Shown here: piece by piece, positions 15,373 to 24,315 of the stretch
Layout of the letters: each line of letters begins with the position of its first letter
Numbering within the stretch: the stretch's first letter is position 1
Virus record (IMG/VR): IMGVR_UViG_3300043410_000718
Location: 1 to 34,519 of that record
Direction: 5' to 3' (one strand)
Source of the DNA: a virus
DNA length: 34,519 nucleotides
Position numbers and translations under genes: made by a program
The notes under the pieces: model-generated
What the model saw: the letters and a program-made list of their open reading frames with translations, nothing else
What the model was told of the DNA's origin: nothing
Databases searched by the model: none

Positions 15373-15885
15373 TTATTCAAAAATATGGGTTTTATTGAAA
15401 TTATTTTCCAATATTTTATGAAAGGTTTCTGAATCATATAACACATCGAATAAGAAAGCTACTCTAGTACTATTACCTTTATTTACAATAGTATGTTCAA
15501 TTTGTTGGCTATCAAACCAATGAACCACCCCACTTTGGAGTCTGGTAGAATGTTCAACATCATCTAACTTAAACCAATTTATACATTCTTCATTTGAAAC
15601 AATTGGAAAAATGAATCTCCTATAATGAGAGCCTCCATCTTTATGCCAATATAAACCACCATCGGGTTGTGCAAAGAAAAGGAATATATTATCAAATTTA
15701 CATCCTTCAAATATAGGAAGAACTGCTTCGTTGAAATATTTCATTCTATCAAATTGAGTTCTAGTTGCTTCATAGTTTTCCATTTTCAAATTATCATTGG
15801 AAACTGAACCCGTTTGAAAGTTCTGATTGATTTCCGATATTAATAAATCGGTATCAAATTCTAATTTTGATTTATATAACTTCAT
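15373..15885 (-). CDS. 2OG-Fe(II) oxygenase, aspartyl/asparaginyl beta-hydroxylase-like
   Basis: This 170-residue protein has the iron triad His81-x-Asp83 ('YWHKDGGSHYRRFIFPI') and His131 ('QQIEHTIVNKGNSTRVAFLF'), with Arg141 as the likely 2-oxoglutarate ligand. 'GVVHWFDSQQIEHTIVN' is the typical closing segment of the Asp/Asn beta-hydroxylase fold. Such enzymes hydroxylate side chains of proteins or small molecules with O2 and 2-oxoglutarate; the target here is unknown. The ATG overlaps the TAA of the 1301-residue gene (TAATG), so the two are probably made together. All expected metal ligands are present. Confidence 0.75.
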   Translation of the reverse strand: MKLYKSKLEFDTDLLISEINQNFQTGSVSNDNLKMENYEATRTQFDRMKYFNEAVLPIFEGCKFDNIFLFFAQPDGGLYWHKDGGSHYRRFIFPIVSNEECINWFKLDDVEHSTRLQSGVVHWFDSQQIEHTIVNKGNSTRVAFLFDVLYDSETFHKILENNFNKTHIFE

Positions 15886-18800
15886 TATCTACTGAATGTG
15901 AATATTCCTAAAATTTGGTTTAAAGGTGCAAATGCTCCAGTTAATTTGAAAGTATTTCCTTTGTAGTTAAATACAATACCTTCATTTGGAACTATCTTAT
16001 CAAATCCACCTAATGCTTCTATTCTAGCCAATTCTATGTTCAATTTATCTAAATTCTTAGCATCACCGGTAGCTTTAATAGAATCAATTGCAGTTTGTAA
16101 TCTTCCCACCATTTGTTGTTTAGCCGCTTCTGGATTAACCGTCAATACCGAAGTCATAAATGATAATACTTCAGCACCAACTCCTAAGAATATGGTTTCA
16201 AATTTAAGGAGATTATCTTTTGTAATTTTTTGTTGATCCTGTTTTTCTATTTTTTCAGCCCAATCTCTATTCTTTTGGTCTTTAATATCTTTGATACGGA
16301 ATCCTTTATCTCCAAATGCCCATCTCTTAACTAAACCGATTTTTTGTTGTTCATCCAACCCAGTTGTGTTCTTATTGATAAAGTTTAACCACCACGCTTG
16401 ATGATAATCCGCTACACCATTTTTATCACTCAATCCAAATTCAGATTGTAATGCCTGAATTTTAGAAAGGAATATTGGTTGCTTAGCTTTCAAATCTTTA
16501 TTGTTTGGAAGTTTTTGAACAGGTGGCCCTTGTATAGTAAATTTATCCTGAACATCAGCATTTACCTTTTTAACCATTGCCGCTAATTGTGTACCAGCTT
16601 CTGCATTTTGTCCAATTGCATTTCCAGCTTCATCATATTCCATAGTTCCATGAAATACTAAAAGGGATTGGCCATAAGGAATTACATTTGTATTCGCAGG
16701 ATAAATGATTTCACAATTCATAAAACATTTACCATCTTTGAATATTTTCTTTTTACTAGCTTCCGGTAATCCTTTAATTGCCGATTCCAAATCTTTGATT
16801 GCAAAACTAAATGCATCTGAAACCGAACCTCTACCTGCAAATTTAGCAATTACATCTTGAACACTCATCGCATCTTTTCCTTTACTTTTAAGATGTGATT
16901 TATTTCTAGCCGCAACTAATCTACCATTTACCCAACTAACTGCTAATGCTTGCCCATCAGTCTTCTCTCTTGAGAATTCTAATTTACCACTTAATGCTTT
17001 TTTAACAATATTTTTTAAATCTCCAAATGTAAGATTCATTTCAATATCAAATGGATGGTTCATATGACCATAAGCACCACCTTCGGTTAATAAATTTTCA
17101 TATATATTTAAAACACCAATACTATGTTTTGTTTTTAGATTCAATGTCTTTATCATACTCTCAACTTCATTAGTAGACATTTTTTCTAATTTTTTTCGTA
17201 TCAATCCAGAATGTTGTTGCTTTTCATTCGGTATTAAATAATTGTTTATTCTACTTCTAGCAATTTTATCTTTATACCACAAATTTAATATTTCTTGCCA
17301 AAACAAACCACCTTCTCTTACTTCTTCTAATTCATTTTCTTCTACTGATTCTTTGATATACCCGCCATTCTTTTTAATGAAATTCTGAATATCAGATTCT
17401 TTTGTTGCAACTTCTACATTTTTGTATTTTTGTTTAAGTTGTTTTAATATAGTTTCATTCTCAACTTCATCACCATCCCATACAAAAGGAATTGCCAAAA
17501 TCTTTTCAATTTTAATATCGGTAAGAACTACTTCATTCCAGTCAGAATCATAATATAAAGTATTCGAATTTAAGTATGTATCCTGAAATTGTTTCTTTTT
17601 ACTCAACATATATTTGTATGCCGCATCAATATATTTTTGTATAAATTCATGCTTTTCTGCATTGGTAATTGTACCATCAAAAGAATGTTGTTTCCAATTT
17701 TCTTTATATTTTTTTAATTCTGGTGCAAAAGTGAATACAACATCTTGTTCTCTTCCCAAATCTGCCAATACTGTTCCAGGTTCTACCCATCTTAAACCAC
17801 GAGTATCCGGTTCGGTCCATAAATCCATTATACTTTGTGCTAAGACGGTGCCGGATAATGCTACAATTATTCCACCTTTTGTATGTAATCCTTTACCTTG
17901 TACTAATTTTCCCCATTTAGTAGTTTTATTAAATGTAGAAATTGATTTTTTAGTTCCTTCTAATGCAGCAACTTTTGGTAAATTATCAACATCAGTTGCA
18001 TGCAATGAAATTGTTTTTATTGGGTCTACCAATTGTTTAACAATATTAAGGGTTAATGGTAATTTACCAATCATACATTTTTTATATGTATCTTCTTCCC
18101 ATTTAACAGCTTCGTTTATTGATTCAGTATTATAGATAGGTGTAGATGATTTGAAATCCGCTTTTCTCATAACTGTCTTAGCAATTAATTTATTAGCGGT
18201 GTGTAAGAAAGGAATGTTTATATCACTTCTTTTATCATAAACTACAAACTCTCTATATTGTTTTAAGAATTCTAAAAATTTCTTTTTATTTTGAGATAAT
18301 CTTTTGAAAAATCCAGTTAGTTCAGCGGGGGATATTTCCTTACCATTTCTAGGGTCGTTTAACCTTTGGAAGAAATGGTCAGTTTCTTTACCCAATACAA
18401 CATCTTCTGGAGATAATTGTGAATCAGCATATTTCTCTACCTTATCCATATCAGCTTTTGCCATTTCACCAAATGCAGATGGAGATTTAATCTTTCTCCA
18501 ACCACCTGTAAATCTGAATATTCTTGCTGGAATAGGTAATATAGTTCCTACTGAAAACTTATTATGATACTTTGAATCTATGTGAATTATTTTGGTAATG
18601 AACTGATTTGTTTTATTATCAGCACCCACTAACTCAACTTCAACTGGAACTACAACTCCGTTTATCTTTAGATTACCCGCAAATAATTGACCTTTTGTAT
18701 ATGCTTCTTTTAACTTAAAAAAATCTTCAGGTGAGATATAAGAATGAGTATCTTGATAATATTCTCCGTTTTCATCGGAGTGATTATCAATAGGAAGCGT

Positions 18801-19790
18801 AGTTCCTTTTAACATCTTTTTAAATTTCTTAGATGGTTCATCTTCAAAATAATCCCAACCATCTAAACCATGTAAATAATAAGATTGTTTATCATAATCA
18901 TCCCAATCGGCATTCCATATATACCCAGTTGTTGAATTACCATCATTAGGAAAAGCATCTCCGCCGGTATTTTCTGTCATTTCAATGGTAGCCAATTTCT
19001 CATAATAATGCAAATCTTCCCACAAATGGTCTTTGGCAATTTCAGCAGCAACTCTTAAATCCGAAGTATGCTCCTTTTCTACTTTAATACCTTTCTTAAT
19101 TTCTTCTCTAACCTTATCTAATGATACACCATATTTTTCAGCCACATCATTAAGTGTTTTACCAGCGGATAATCCACCTGGTATAACATCTTCTCTTAAT
19201 TTATTAAGTGTAAGTGTAATAAGTTTGAATATCTTTTCATCAAACTTAGGATAAGCCTTCATAAATCCTGCTTTTCTTTCCTTATCACTTCCTTTCCCCA
19301 ACATATTACGAACATCCGTTCCACTAATCGCTTCTGGTTCAGCGGGTACAATATATACATACCCTTTATCCATATATCCTTCTAAGTTGGTATTATCCTT
19401 ATACTTTTCAAAATATTTACCCCCTAACCTACTTGCATCCTTTTCACCCACCGCAGTTATATAAGCTGTTTTAGTTTCATCATATTTATCCAATACTTCT
19501 ACCGGTGCATAAGGATTTTTAATCTGAACAATCTTATTTGTTGGTATTCCGAACATTTTGTTCATTATCAACTTCTTTTCTATAAACCCAAATGGTGATT
19601 TATCACTATCGGTTTTGTTTGAAGTTGCAATATATACATTATCCTTACCGAATTTACTAACTAAATTTTGATAAGTTGCATAATGACCTTTATGGAATGG
19701 TTGGAATCTACCAGAATAAACTACTACCTTTTTACCAGCAGTTTCTTCCAATAATACGGAATCCACTAAATATTTTACTAAATTATTCAT
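15885..19790 (-). CDS. 1301-residue multidomain protein: NMNAT-like nucleotidyltransferase + DUF5661-like + ligase-like domains
   Basis: Domains in order: residues 20-195, an HxGH-type nucleotidyltransferase ('YSGRFQPFHKGH', 25-36, and 'ISGTDVR', 155-161) of the NMNAT/cytidylyltransferase kind; about 203-270, a DUF5661-like segment ('KVEKEHTSDLRVAAEIAKDH'); about 440-540, a conserved phage domain with 'HFFQRLNDPRNGKEISPAEL'; about 590-770, an uncharacterised domain with His597, Ser618 and Glu753 in an ADP-ribosyltransferase-like arrangement; about 905-1301, a covalent nucleotidyltransferase (RNA/DNA ligase-like) domain with KTDG (943-946), 'CFMNCEIIYP' as motif III and 'EGIVFNYKG' (from 1270) as motif IV. 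Lys943 would carry AMP. It may act in nucleic-acid end repair or NAD-linked chemistry; function is inferred from domains. It starts after a TATAAATA element. Confidence 0.8.
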   Translation of the reverse strand: MNNLVKYLVDSVLLEETAGKKVVVYSGRFQPFHKGHYATYQNLVSKFGKDNVYIATSNKTDSDKSPFGFIEKKLIMNKMFGIPTNKIVQIKNPYAPVEVLDKYDETKTAYITAVGEKDASRLGGKYFEKYKDNTNLEGYMDKGYVYIVPAEPEAISGTDVRNMLGKGSDKERKAGFMKAYPKFDEKIFKLITLTLNKLREDVIPGGLSAGKTLNDVAEKYGVSLDKVREEIKKGIKVEKEHTSDLRVAAEIAKDHLWEDLHYYEKLATIEMTENTGGDAFPNDGNSTTGYIWNADWDDYDKQSYYLHGLDGWDYFEDEPSKKFKKMLKGTTLPIDNHSDENGEYYQDTHSYISPEDFFKLKEAYTKGQLFAGNLKINGVVVPVEVELVGADNKTNQFITKIIHIDSKYHNKFSVGTILPIPARIFRFTGGWRKIKSPSAFGEMAKADMDKVEKYADSQLSPEDVVLGKETDHFFQRLNDPRNGKEISPAELTGFFKRLSQNKKKFLEFLKQYREFVVYDKRSDINIPFLHTANKLIAKTVMRKADFKSSTPIYNTESINEAVKWEEDTYKKCMIGKLPLTLNIVKQLVDPIKTISLHATDVDNLPKVAALEGTKKSISTFNKTTKWGKLVQGKGLHTKGGIIVALSGTVLAQSIMDLWTEPDTRGLRWVEPGTVLADLGREQDVVFTFAPELKKYKENWKQHSFDGTITNAEKHEFIQKYIDAAYKYMLSKKKQFQDTYLNSNTLYYDSDWNEVVLTDIKIEKILAIPFVWDGDEVENETILKQLKQKYKNVEVATKESDIQNFIKKNGGYIKESVEENELEEVREGGLFWQEILNLWYKDKIARSRINNYLIPNEKQQHSGLIRKKLEKMSTNEVESMIKTLNLKTKHSIGVLNIYENLLTEGGAYGHMNHPFDIEMNLTFGDLKNIVKKALSGKLEFSREKTDGQALAVSWVNGRLVAARNKSHLKSKGKDAMSVQDVIAKFAGRGSVSDAFSFAIKDLESAIKGLPEASKKKIFKDGKCFMNCEIIYPANTNVIPYGQSLLVFHGTMEYDEAGNAIGQNAEAGTQLAAMVKKVNADVQDKFTIQGPPVQKLPNNKDLKAKQPIFLSKIQALQSEFGLSDKNGVADYHQAWWLNFINKNTTGLDEQQKIGLVKRWAFGDKGFRIKDIKDQKNRDWAEKIEKQDQQKITKDNLLKFETIFLGVGAEVLSFMTSVLTVNPEAAKQQMVGRLQTAIDSIKATGDAKNLDKLNIELARIEALGGFDKIVPNEGIVFNYKGNTFKLTGAFAPLNQILGIFTFSR

Positions 19791-19796
19791 ATCTCA

Positions 19797-19804
19797 TATA
19801 AATA
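19797..19804 (-). promoter_or_regulatory. TATAAATA element upstream of the 1301-residue gene
   Basis: The plus strand reads CATATAAATATTAAAAC. The element ends exactly where the stop codon of the last gene of the 17-gene operon begins (19805-19807) and is 6 bases upstream of the ATG at 19790. It marks the first gap over 3 bases since position 34517, so it may separate two transcription units. Confidence 0.38.
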
Positions 19805-20629
19805 TTAAAACTTCTCGTAATTTTCATTTATATATGAATATAAATCGTTTGCAAAGTTTTGGTGGCAGAAGTATCCTGGGTGTAAATCCATATATTGCAT
19901 ATCCGTTTCCTCTGCCAAAGTTCCCTTTGTTTGGATAGCATATTCATGAAAATCATTGATTATTTGATTACCAACCTTAATTGATAACATATTTGTTTTT
20001 TTAATATCACTATCAATTGAGCCCCCAAATTCACCATCAAAGAATATGAATTTTATTTTGTGATATCGTAAATAGGTAAATAGAGTGTTTAACTCTCTGC
20101 TTATCTTTTTATATTCATCCTTCTTATCAAAGAAAAACTTATAGTATTGTTTTAACCCAAATGCTAATATTTCATTATCCTTTAAATAAGATTCTTGATA
20201 ATACTTACGAATTCCATACATAAAATTGGTAGAATTATCACTATAATCCTGAGTGTTGAATTGCATATTAAATATGAAATAATCTTGCAATAAATTTGAC
20301 CATAAATCTAATCTACCCAATGAAGGAGCTTCTAATATTAAAAAAAGTTTATCTCTTCTATTCCAATTCTTTTTAACAAAATCATATGCCATTCTAACAA
20401 CTCTTCCACTACCCCCGCCACTATATGCTTCATTTACACACTCTATTCCATACAAATCCGCCAATCTTTTAGAATAAGTTATATCACTTTGATTATCCCA
20501 CCAAACATCATATTTTGATTTATAGAAATCTCTTGCATTTCCACCCTCTTCTTTTATACGATGAGTTTCCATACCTCCTCCTGCTGAATGAGAACATCCA
20601 TTACAATATATCACGTCTATATTCGTCAT
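19805..20629 (-). CDS. SGNH-hydrolase-like protein (third copy in the operon)
   Basis: This is a 274-residue protein. Block I is 'YCNGCSHSAGGGM' (8-20), with Ser13 as the likely nucleophile in a G-C-S version of GDS; block II is 'YSGGGSGRVVR'; and near the C terminus 'MDLHPGYFCHQNFAN' supplies the Asp-x-x-His/DLH catalytic pair. SGNH enzymes remove or move acetyl and other acyl groups on sugars and other molecules. There is no signal peptide, so it would act in the cytoplasm. It overlaps the upstream glycosyltransferase-like gene by 29 bases and is the last gene of the coupled operon. It is the most divergent of three SGNH-like genes here. Confidence 0.65.
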   Translation of the reverse strand: MTNIDVIYCNGCSHSAGGGMETHRIKEEGGNARDFYKSKYDVWWDNQSDITYSKRLADLYGIECVNEAYSGGGSGRVVRMAYDFVKKNWNRRDKLFLILEAPSLGRLDLWSNLLQDYFIFNMQFNTQDYSDNSTNFMYGIRKYYQESYLKDNEILAFGLKQYYKFFFDKKDEYKKISRELNTLFTYLRYHKIKFIFFDGEFGGSIDSDIKKTNMLSIKVGNQIINDFHEYAIQTKGTLAEETDMQYMDLHPGYFCHQNFANDLYSYINENYEKF

Positions 20630-21965
20630 TTGGAATTCCTTCGTTTATTAATCTTTTACAAAAAATAGTTTCGTATTTCTCATAATCAAATGTAAGTAAT
20701 TTTATCTGATTATATATCAATCTATCTTCTATTTCTTTTAATTGCTCTTTTAGTTCTTCAATTGGTATATTACAAATTCTTTTAATTTCATCTATAATCA
20801 TTTCCAATCTCTTCATATCATCAAATTCGGTATCATAACTTTCATCAATGAATCCATCAAATGTTTTAAATCCCATTTCTCTAACTGCTTTTAGATAATT
20901 AGGTGGCCCTGCAATTAAGAAGGGTTGAAAATACATAATAGGTTTGAATATCTTTTCCGAAATAAATCCTTGTTTCTTAAAGAAGATAGTATCACTGATT
21001 AAACTTATTACACTTTTTCTATATGGTTCTAAGTTTTCAAACCCATATCCACTTATTCTCAAATCGGTTTCAAAATCTACTCTTTGTTCTGGTAGAGATA
21101 AGAAATGTGTATAATCATCCCAAAATCCTAAATCTCTTAATTGATTCTCATAATCATATCTTGCTCCTCCTAATGATTCATAAAATTTAGGATTGAATGA
21201 TATTAGAAATTTGGATTCTATTTTGGATTTGTATATTTCGGATATTAACTTTACTCTATGATGATGGATATATTGATTAAACGCTAGAAAGTGAAATTCC
21301 TTTTTAGAATAATCCAATACATCGGATACTTCGTTGTTTTTTAAATTATGTTGAAAATATCTACTACTTCTATTCAAATAAAAATTGAATGGTAGGAATA
21401 ATATATTCTTTGTAGATAGATGTGAAAAATCATTTAGATAATCATTATACATAAAGATTACCTTTTTGTAAATAAGTTTCTTTAAAATTTGCTTTACAAA
21501 GAATTCAGTTAAATGTCCCTCTTGTGAATAGTTTATTATTATAGTAGCATTTATCTTATTTAATTTTGTAAGTGTATCCGGATGAATTCCTTTAAAACTA
21601 TCTGCAAAGAAATTGATGTGCCCAAATGGTTCAATTACAAAAAAGAACTTCTCCGTTTTATATTCATCTATATTTTCAACAACATCATCTAACACAAATG
21701 GTCTAACTCCAACATTGTATCTATTGTTAAAGTTATTAAGTGATAGGGTTTCAAATCCTAATCCATTTCCATAAACGGAAATTTGATTACCAAATGTGCT
21801 AAACAGATGTTTCATCAGATATCCTACATCCGATGAATCATTTTCTATCATCCAATTTTTACTTTCCTCAAATACTTCGGTTGGTTGGCAATTGGGTAGA
21901 AACGCTTTTTTAATTTTATGTTCGTAAACTAAATTAAGATACATAGTATAATTCGGGGTATTCAA
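20601..21965 (-). CDS. Glycosyltransferase-like protein, copy 3
   Basis: This is a 454-residue protein from the ATG at 21965; an internal ATG at 21944 (MYLNLVYEHK) would reduce the overlap with the TPP gene from 32 to 11 bases and is an alternative start. Two landmarks are shared with the genes at 26403 and 28403: 'FLAFNQYIHHHRVKL' (226-240), and 'SDTIFFKKQGFISEKIFKP' (324-342) followed by a 'GFKTFDGFIDESYD' stretch. The Glu-Lys-x-Phe-Lys block resembles the donor-binding motif near the C terminus of GT-B enzymes such as family 10 fucosyltransferases (TEK). The role would be to add a sugar; donor and acceptor are unknown. Confidence 0.58.
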   Translation of the reverse strand: MNTPNYTMYLNLVYEHKIKKAFLPNCQPTEVFEESKNWMIENDSSDVGYLMKHLFSTFGNQISVYGNGLGFETLSLNNFNNRYNVGVRPFVLDDVVENIDEYKTEKFFFVIEPFGHINFFADSFKGIHPDTLTKLNKINATIIINYSQEGHLTEFFVKQILKKLIYKKVIFMYNDYLNDFSHLSTKNILFLPFNFYLNRSSRYFQHNLKNNEVSDVLDYSKKEFHFLAFNQYIHHHRVKLISEIYKSKIESKFLISFNPKFYESLGGARYDYENQLRDLGFWDDYTHFLSLPEQRVDFETDLRISGYGFENLEPYRKSVISLISDTIFFKKQGFISEKIFKPIMYFQPFLIAGPPNYLKAVREMGFKTFDGFIDESYDTEFDDMKRLEMIIDEIKRICNIPIEELKEQLKEIEDRLIYNQIKLLTFDYEKYETIFCKRLINEGIPNDEYRRDIL

Positions 21966-22476
21966 CTAAACAATGAACTCCTTTATTATCCATTGCATAT
22001 TTGTAAGCCAATTCAATATCAGAAGGAGTTTTCAAATCATGAAACTCTATATTCTTACACATAGATTTAAATTCTTCAAAATAGTTTCCTTTGTGTTGGT
22101 GACCAGGATCCAATGGTTTATCAGAACCTTTACCCAATCTAATCAAAACATGAGGTTTAACACCTGTCATTAATTCATACTTATCTAAATGGTTTATCAT
22201 TTGGTTTGCCGCTGATATAATGAAATCCCAACGAGGGTAGAATGTAACAACTAACTTATTCGTCATTGCTAATCCTAAACTCATTCCCATTTGTGTTTCT
22301 TCCATAACTGGAACTTCAATCATTTTATTCACATCAACTTCGTCTAATGTGGTACTCATAGGATTACCTCTATAAACTATTTGTTGCCCAATGAATATAC
22401 TATTATCTTTTCTATTTATTTCTCCCATTGCTTTCGTAAGAGCATCTTTATATGGGGTGTATTCGGGTTGACTCAT
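21934..22476 (-). CDS. TPP-enzyme pyrimidine (PYR) domain, E1-beta/transketolase-like, stand-alone
   Basis: The ATG at 22476 overlaps the TAA of the upstream gene (TAATG), and the protein then starts MSQPEYTPYKDAL; the longer frame begins with TTG and has no family match. The 180 residues match the N-terminal PYR domain of pyruvate-dehydrogenase-type E1 beta: 'MIEVPVMEETQMGMSLGLAM' (52-71) holds Glu59/Glu60, one of which would activate thiamine diphosphate, and 'YPRWDFIISAANQMINHLDK' (80-99) follows. The usual C-terminal beta domain (about 130 residues) is absent. The partner TPP-binding domain is encoded 7 kb upstream in the same operon (29650-30279). Together they could form a minimal thiamine enzyme; the reaction is unknown. 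Confidence 0.72.
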   Translation of the reverse strand: MSQPEYTPYKDALTKAMGEINRKDNSIFIGQQIVYRGNPMSTTLDEVDVNKMIEVPVMEETQMGMSLGLAMTNKLVVTFYPRWDFIISAANQMINHLDKYELMTGVKPHVLIRLGKGSDKPLDPGHQHKGNYFEEFKSMCKNIEFHDLKTPSDIELAYKYAMDNKGVHCLVEYPELYYVS

Positions 22477-23378
22477 TATATAAATTTTACTAATTCTTCG
22501 TTTACAAATTTTTTGTTTATGATTGATGATGGATGACCATACCAATCAAATCTACCATCTAAGTTTTCGCTAAATAAAACCTTCTTCAATCTATCATATC
22601 CTTCAACTTCTTTTTGCTTTCGGATTGCATATTCATATAACCCTCCTTTCTTCAAACCTTCCTCTTCATAAAACCAAAACTTATTAAAAGGTATTTTATC
22701 TAAATAAATTGAAAAGTATTCAGAGTTTTTGAAAAAATAATCCAATGAATCATTCTGATATATTACACCATTATATACATCAGTTGTATGGAATTCGGGT
22801 TCATAGAATATATCTTTAATAGTAAGGTATGTATAATCTATCCCTTCTTTATCTAAATAATTTGAAAGGTCTATTATTGTTTCAACTACTGAATATGAAT
22901 GTTCTTTACTTAATTTTTGATGTAATGTTTTAAGTATAGAATCAATACCAATGAATTTAGAATTATTGGTTTCATAATACCCCCCAGTTAAATACCAAAA
23001 CTCCTTCTTATATTCTGAAGGAGTTGGTAAGTAATTAGTTGTATGAGAACCTATTTCTAAATCACCAATATAATCTTTAATTAAGAACGAATCTCTATAT
23101 GGTTGTGTCCATTGTGCAAATACCTTATGAATAGTTCCACCATTTTTCTTAATGTATTCTACCCAATATGTAATCGTGCGTTTAATGGTGTTATTATCGT
23201 TTGTAGGGTTTCCTAAATTTAAGACGATATATTCATCCCCTAACATAATTTGCAACCATTCTGGCCACTGCAAACCCTCTACATTGTAAAGGTCTTTTTG
23301 CATATGATTTAATGGTCTTAAATTCGTAAAAGAACAGCCACTACAAATGATATATTTTTTATTTGTTGAGATAAACAC
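22476..23378 (-). CDS. SGNH-hydrolase-like protein (copy 2, paired with SDR)
   Basis: This is a 300-residue protein that must start at GTG (23378) because no ATG precedes the first motif. Block I is 'IICSGCSFTNLRP' (10-22) with likely nucleophile Ser16; 'LNLGNPTNDN' is a block II/III equivalent with conserved Gly and Asn; 'WYGHPSSIINKKF' near the C terminus carries the catalytic His. It is clearly related to the gene at 24312-25202 ('IICSGCSFTN', 'NVGSPTND', 'GHPSTKTWKKF'). It overlaps the SDR gene upstream by exactly 20 bases, as its relative does, which points to duplication of a two-gene unit. Esterase or acyltransferase activity on a sugar is likely but unproven. Confidence 0.62.
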   Translation of the reverse strand: MFISTNKKYIICSGCSFTNLRPLNHMQKDLYNVEGLQWPEWLQIMLGDEYIVLNLGNPTNDNNTIKRTITYWVEYIKKNGGTIHKVFAQWTQPYRDSFLIKDYIGDLEIGSHTTNYLPTPSEYKKEFWYLTGGYYETNNSKFIGIDSILKTLHQKLSKEHSYSVVETIIDLSNYLDKEGIDYTYLTIKDIFYEPEFHTTDVYNGVIYQNDSLDYFFKNSEYFSIYLDKIPFNKFWFYEEEGLKKGGLYEYAIRKQKEVEGYDRLKKVLFSENLDGRFDWYGHPSSIINKKFVNEELVKFI

Positions 23379-24315
23379 TCTTATACCAATTTAATGTTTT
23401 TTCTAATCCTTCATAGATTGTAGTCTTAGCAGTCCATCCCAATTTATCATACACTTTGAATGAATCAATCAAACGAGTAGGAATCATTGGTGCTTTATTA
23501 TTTACATATTCAATAGGAGAATCTAATCCTTCAATTTCTTTTAATACATCAATTACATGATTAACTGAATATCCACAATTAGAACCTACATTATAGATTT
23601 CATGATTCTCTTCTTTCTCCATAATAATTTGAAGAGCTTCTACAAAATCTTCAACATATAAAAGGTCTCTGATTTCAGTTCCATCCCCCCAAACCGGAAT
23701 TGGGTTCAAACGAGTTGCAACTTTAATAACCGATGCAGGTGTTACATGACATTTATCTAAATCATATTTATCATGCGGCCCATATAAATTAGCAGGTCTA
23801 ACAATTACCGTCTGCATTGGATTGATTAGGATTTCAGAATACATCTTACAAAGAACTTCCGCATATCTCTTCATCCAACCTACTGGGTAATATGTTTTAT
23901 AGATTGATTCGTAAATGTTATCCGTTTCCAATACTGCTCTTTCACCACTCTCCGGATAAATTGTAGAAGATGATAAGAATATAAATTTCTTAATATTATT
24001 CTTATACGCTTTTTCCAATGTTAAAGCATTGATGATTACATTTGGAGTAACATGAAGAAGGGGAGCATAAATTGTATCAACTGCATTAGAGGTTGAAGCT
24101 GCACAATGGAAAACCACATCAACTCCTTCCATAATAGTATTAACAAAATTCTCATCTCTTAAATCACCCTGAACGGATTCTCCGAATCCTTCTAACTTTC
24201 GGTTAAATCCATGATTACGAAGGTTAGTATATCCTTCTTTATACAATCGTTCCGCTAAATTTCTACCTACAAAACCGGTAGCACCTAATATTAGGATTTT
24301 GCTTTCTTTATTCAT
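23359..24315 (-). CDS. NAD-dependent epimerase/dehydratase (extended SDR), tyrosine-less active site
   Basis: This is a 318-residue extended SDR. The nucleotide-binding motif is 'ILGATGFVGRNL' (9-20), the Ser of the catalytic triad is in 'FIFLSSSTIYPE', and 'VWGDGTEIRDLLYVEDF' is typical of nucleotide-sugar enzymes such as GDP-fucose synthase. Where YxxxK is expected, the sequence is 'YYPVGWMKRYAE' (142-153): Lys149 is present, but residue 145 is Val. The copy at 25183 shows the same change. It overlaps neighbours by 4 and 20 bases. It probably converts a nucleotide-linked sugar (epimerisation, reduction or dehydration), perhaps with Tyr142 or Tyr143 taking part; alternatively catalysis is altered. 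Confidence 0.8.
   Translation of the reverse strand: MNKESKILILGATGFVGRNLAERLYKEGYTNLRNHGFNRKLEGFGESVQGDLRDENFVNTIMEGVDVVFHCAASTSNAVDTIYAPLLHVTPNVIINALTLEKAYKNNIKKFIFLSSSTIYPESGERAVLETDNIYESIYKTYYPVGWMKRYAEVLCKMYSEILINPMQTVIVRPANLYGPHDKYDLDKCHVTPASVIKVATRLNPIPVWGDGTEIRDLLYVEDFVEALQIIMEKEENHEIYNVGSNCGYSVNHVIDVLKEIEGLDSPIEYVNNKAPMIPTRLIDSFKVYDKLGWTAKTTIYEGLEKTLNWYKSVYLNK

Noticed and set aside
17614-18135. Plus-strand frame of 173 codons
   Set aside because: It is antisense to the 1301-residue protein, whose domains on both sides are in one continuous frame.
20629-20642. AAGGA upstream of the SGNH gene at 20629, looking like a Shine-Dalgarno
   Set aside because: It is part of the codons of the overlapping upstream gene (Asn-Glu-Gly-Ile); such motifs are absent at other starts, so it is probably coincidence.
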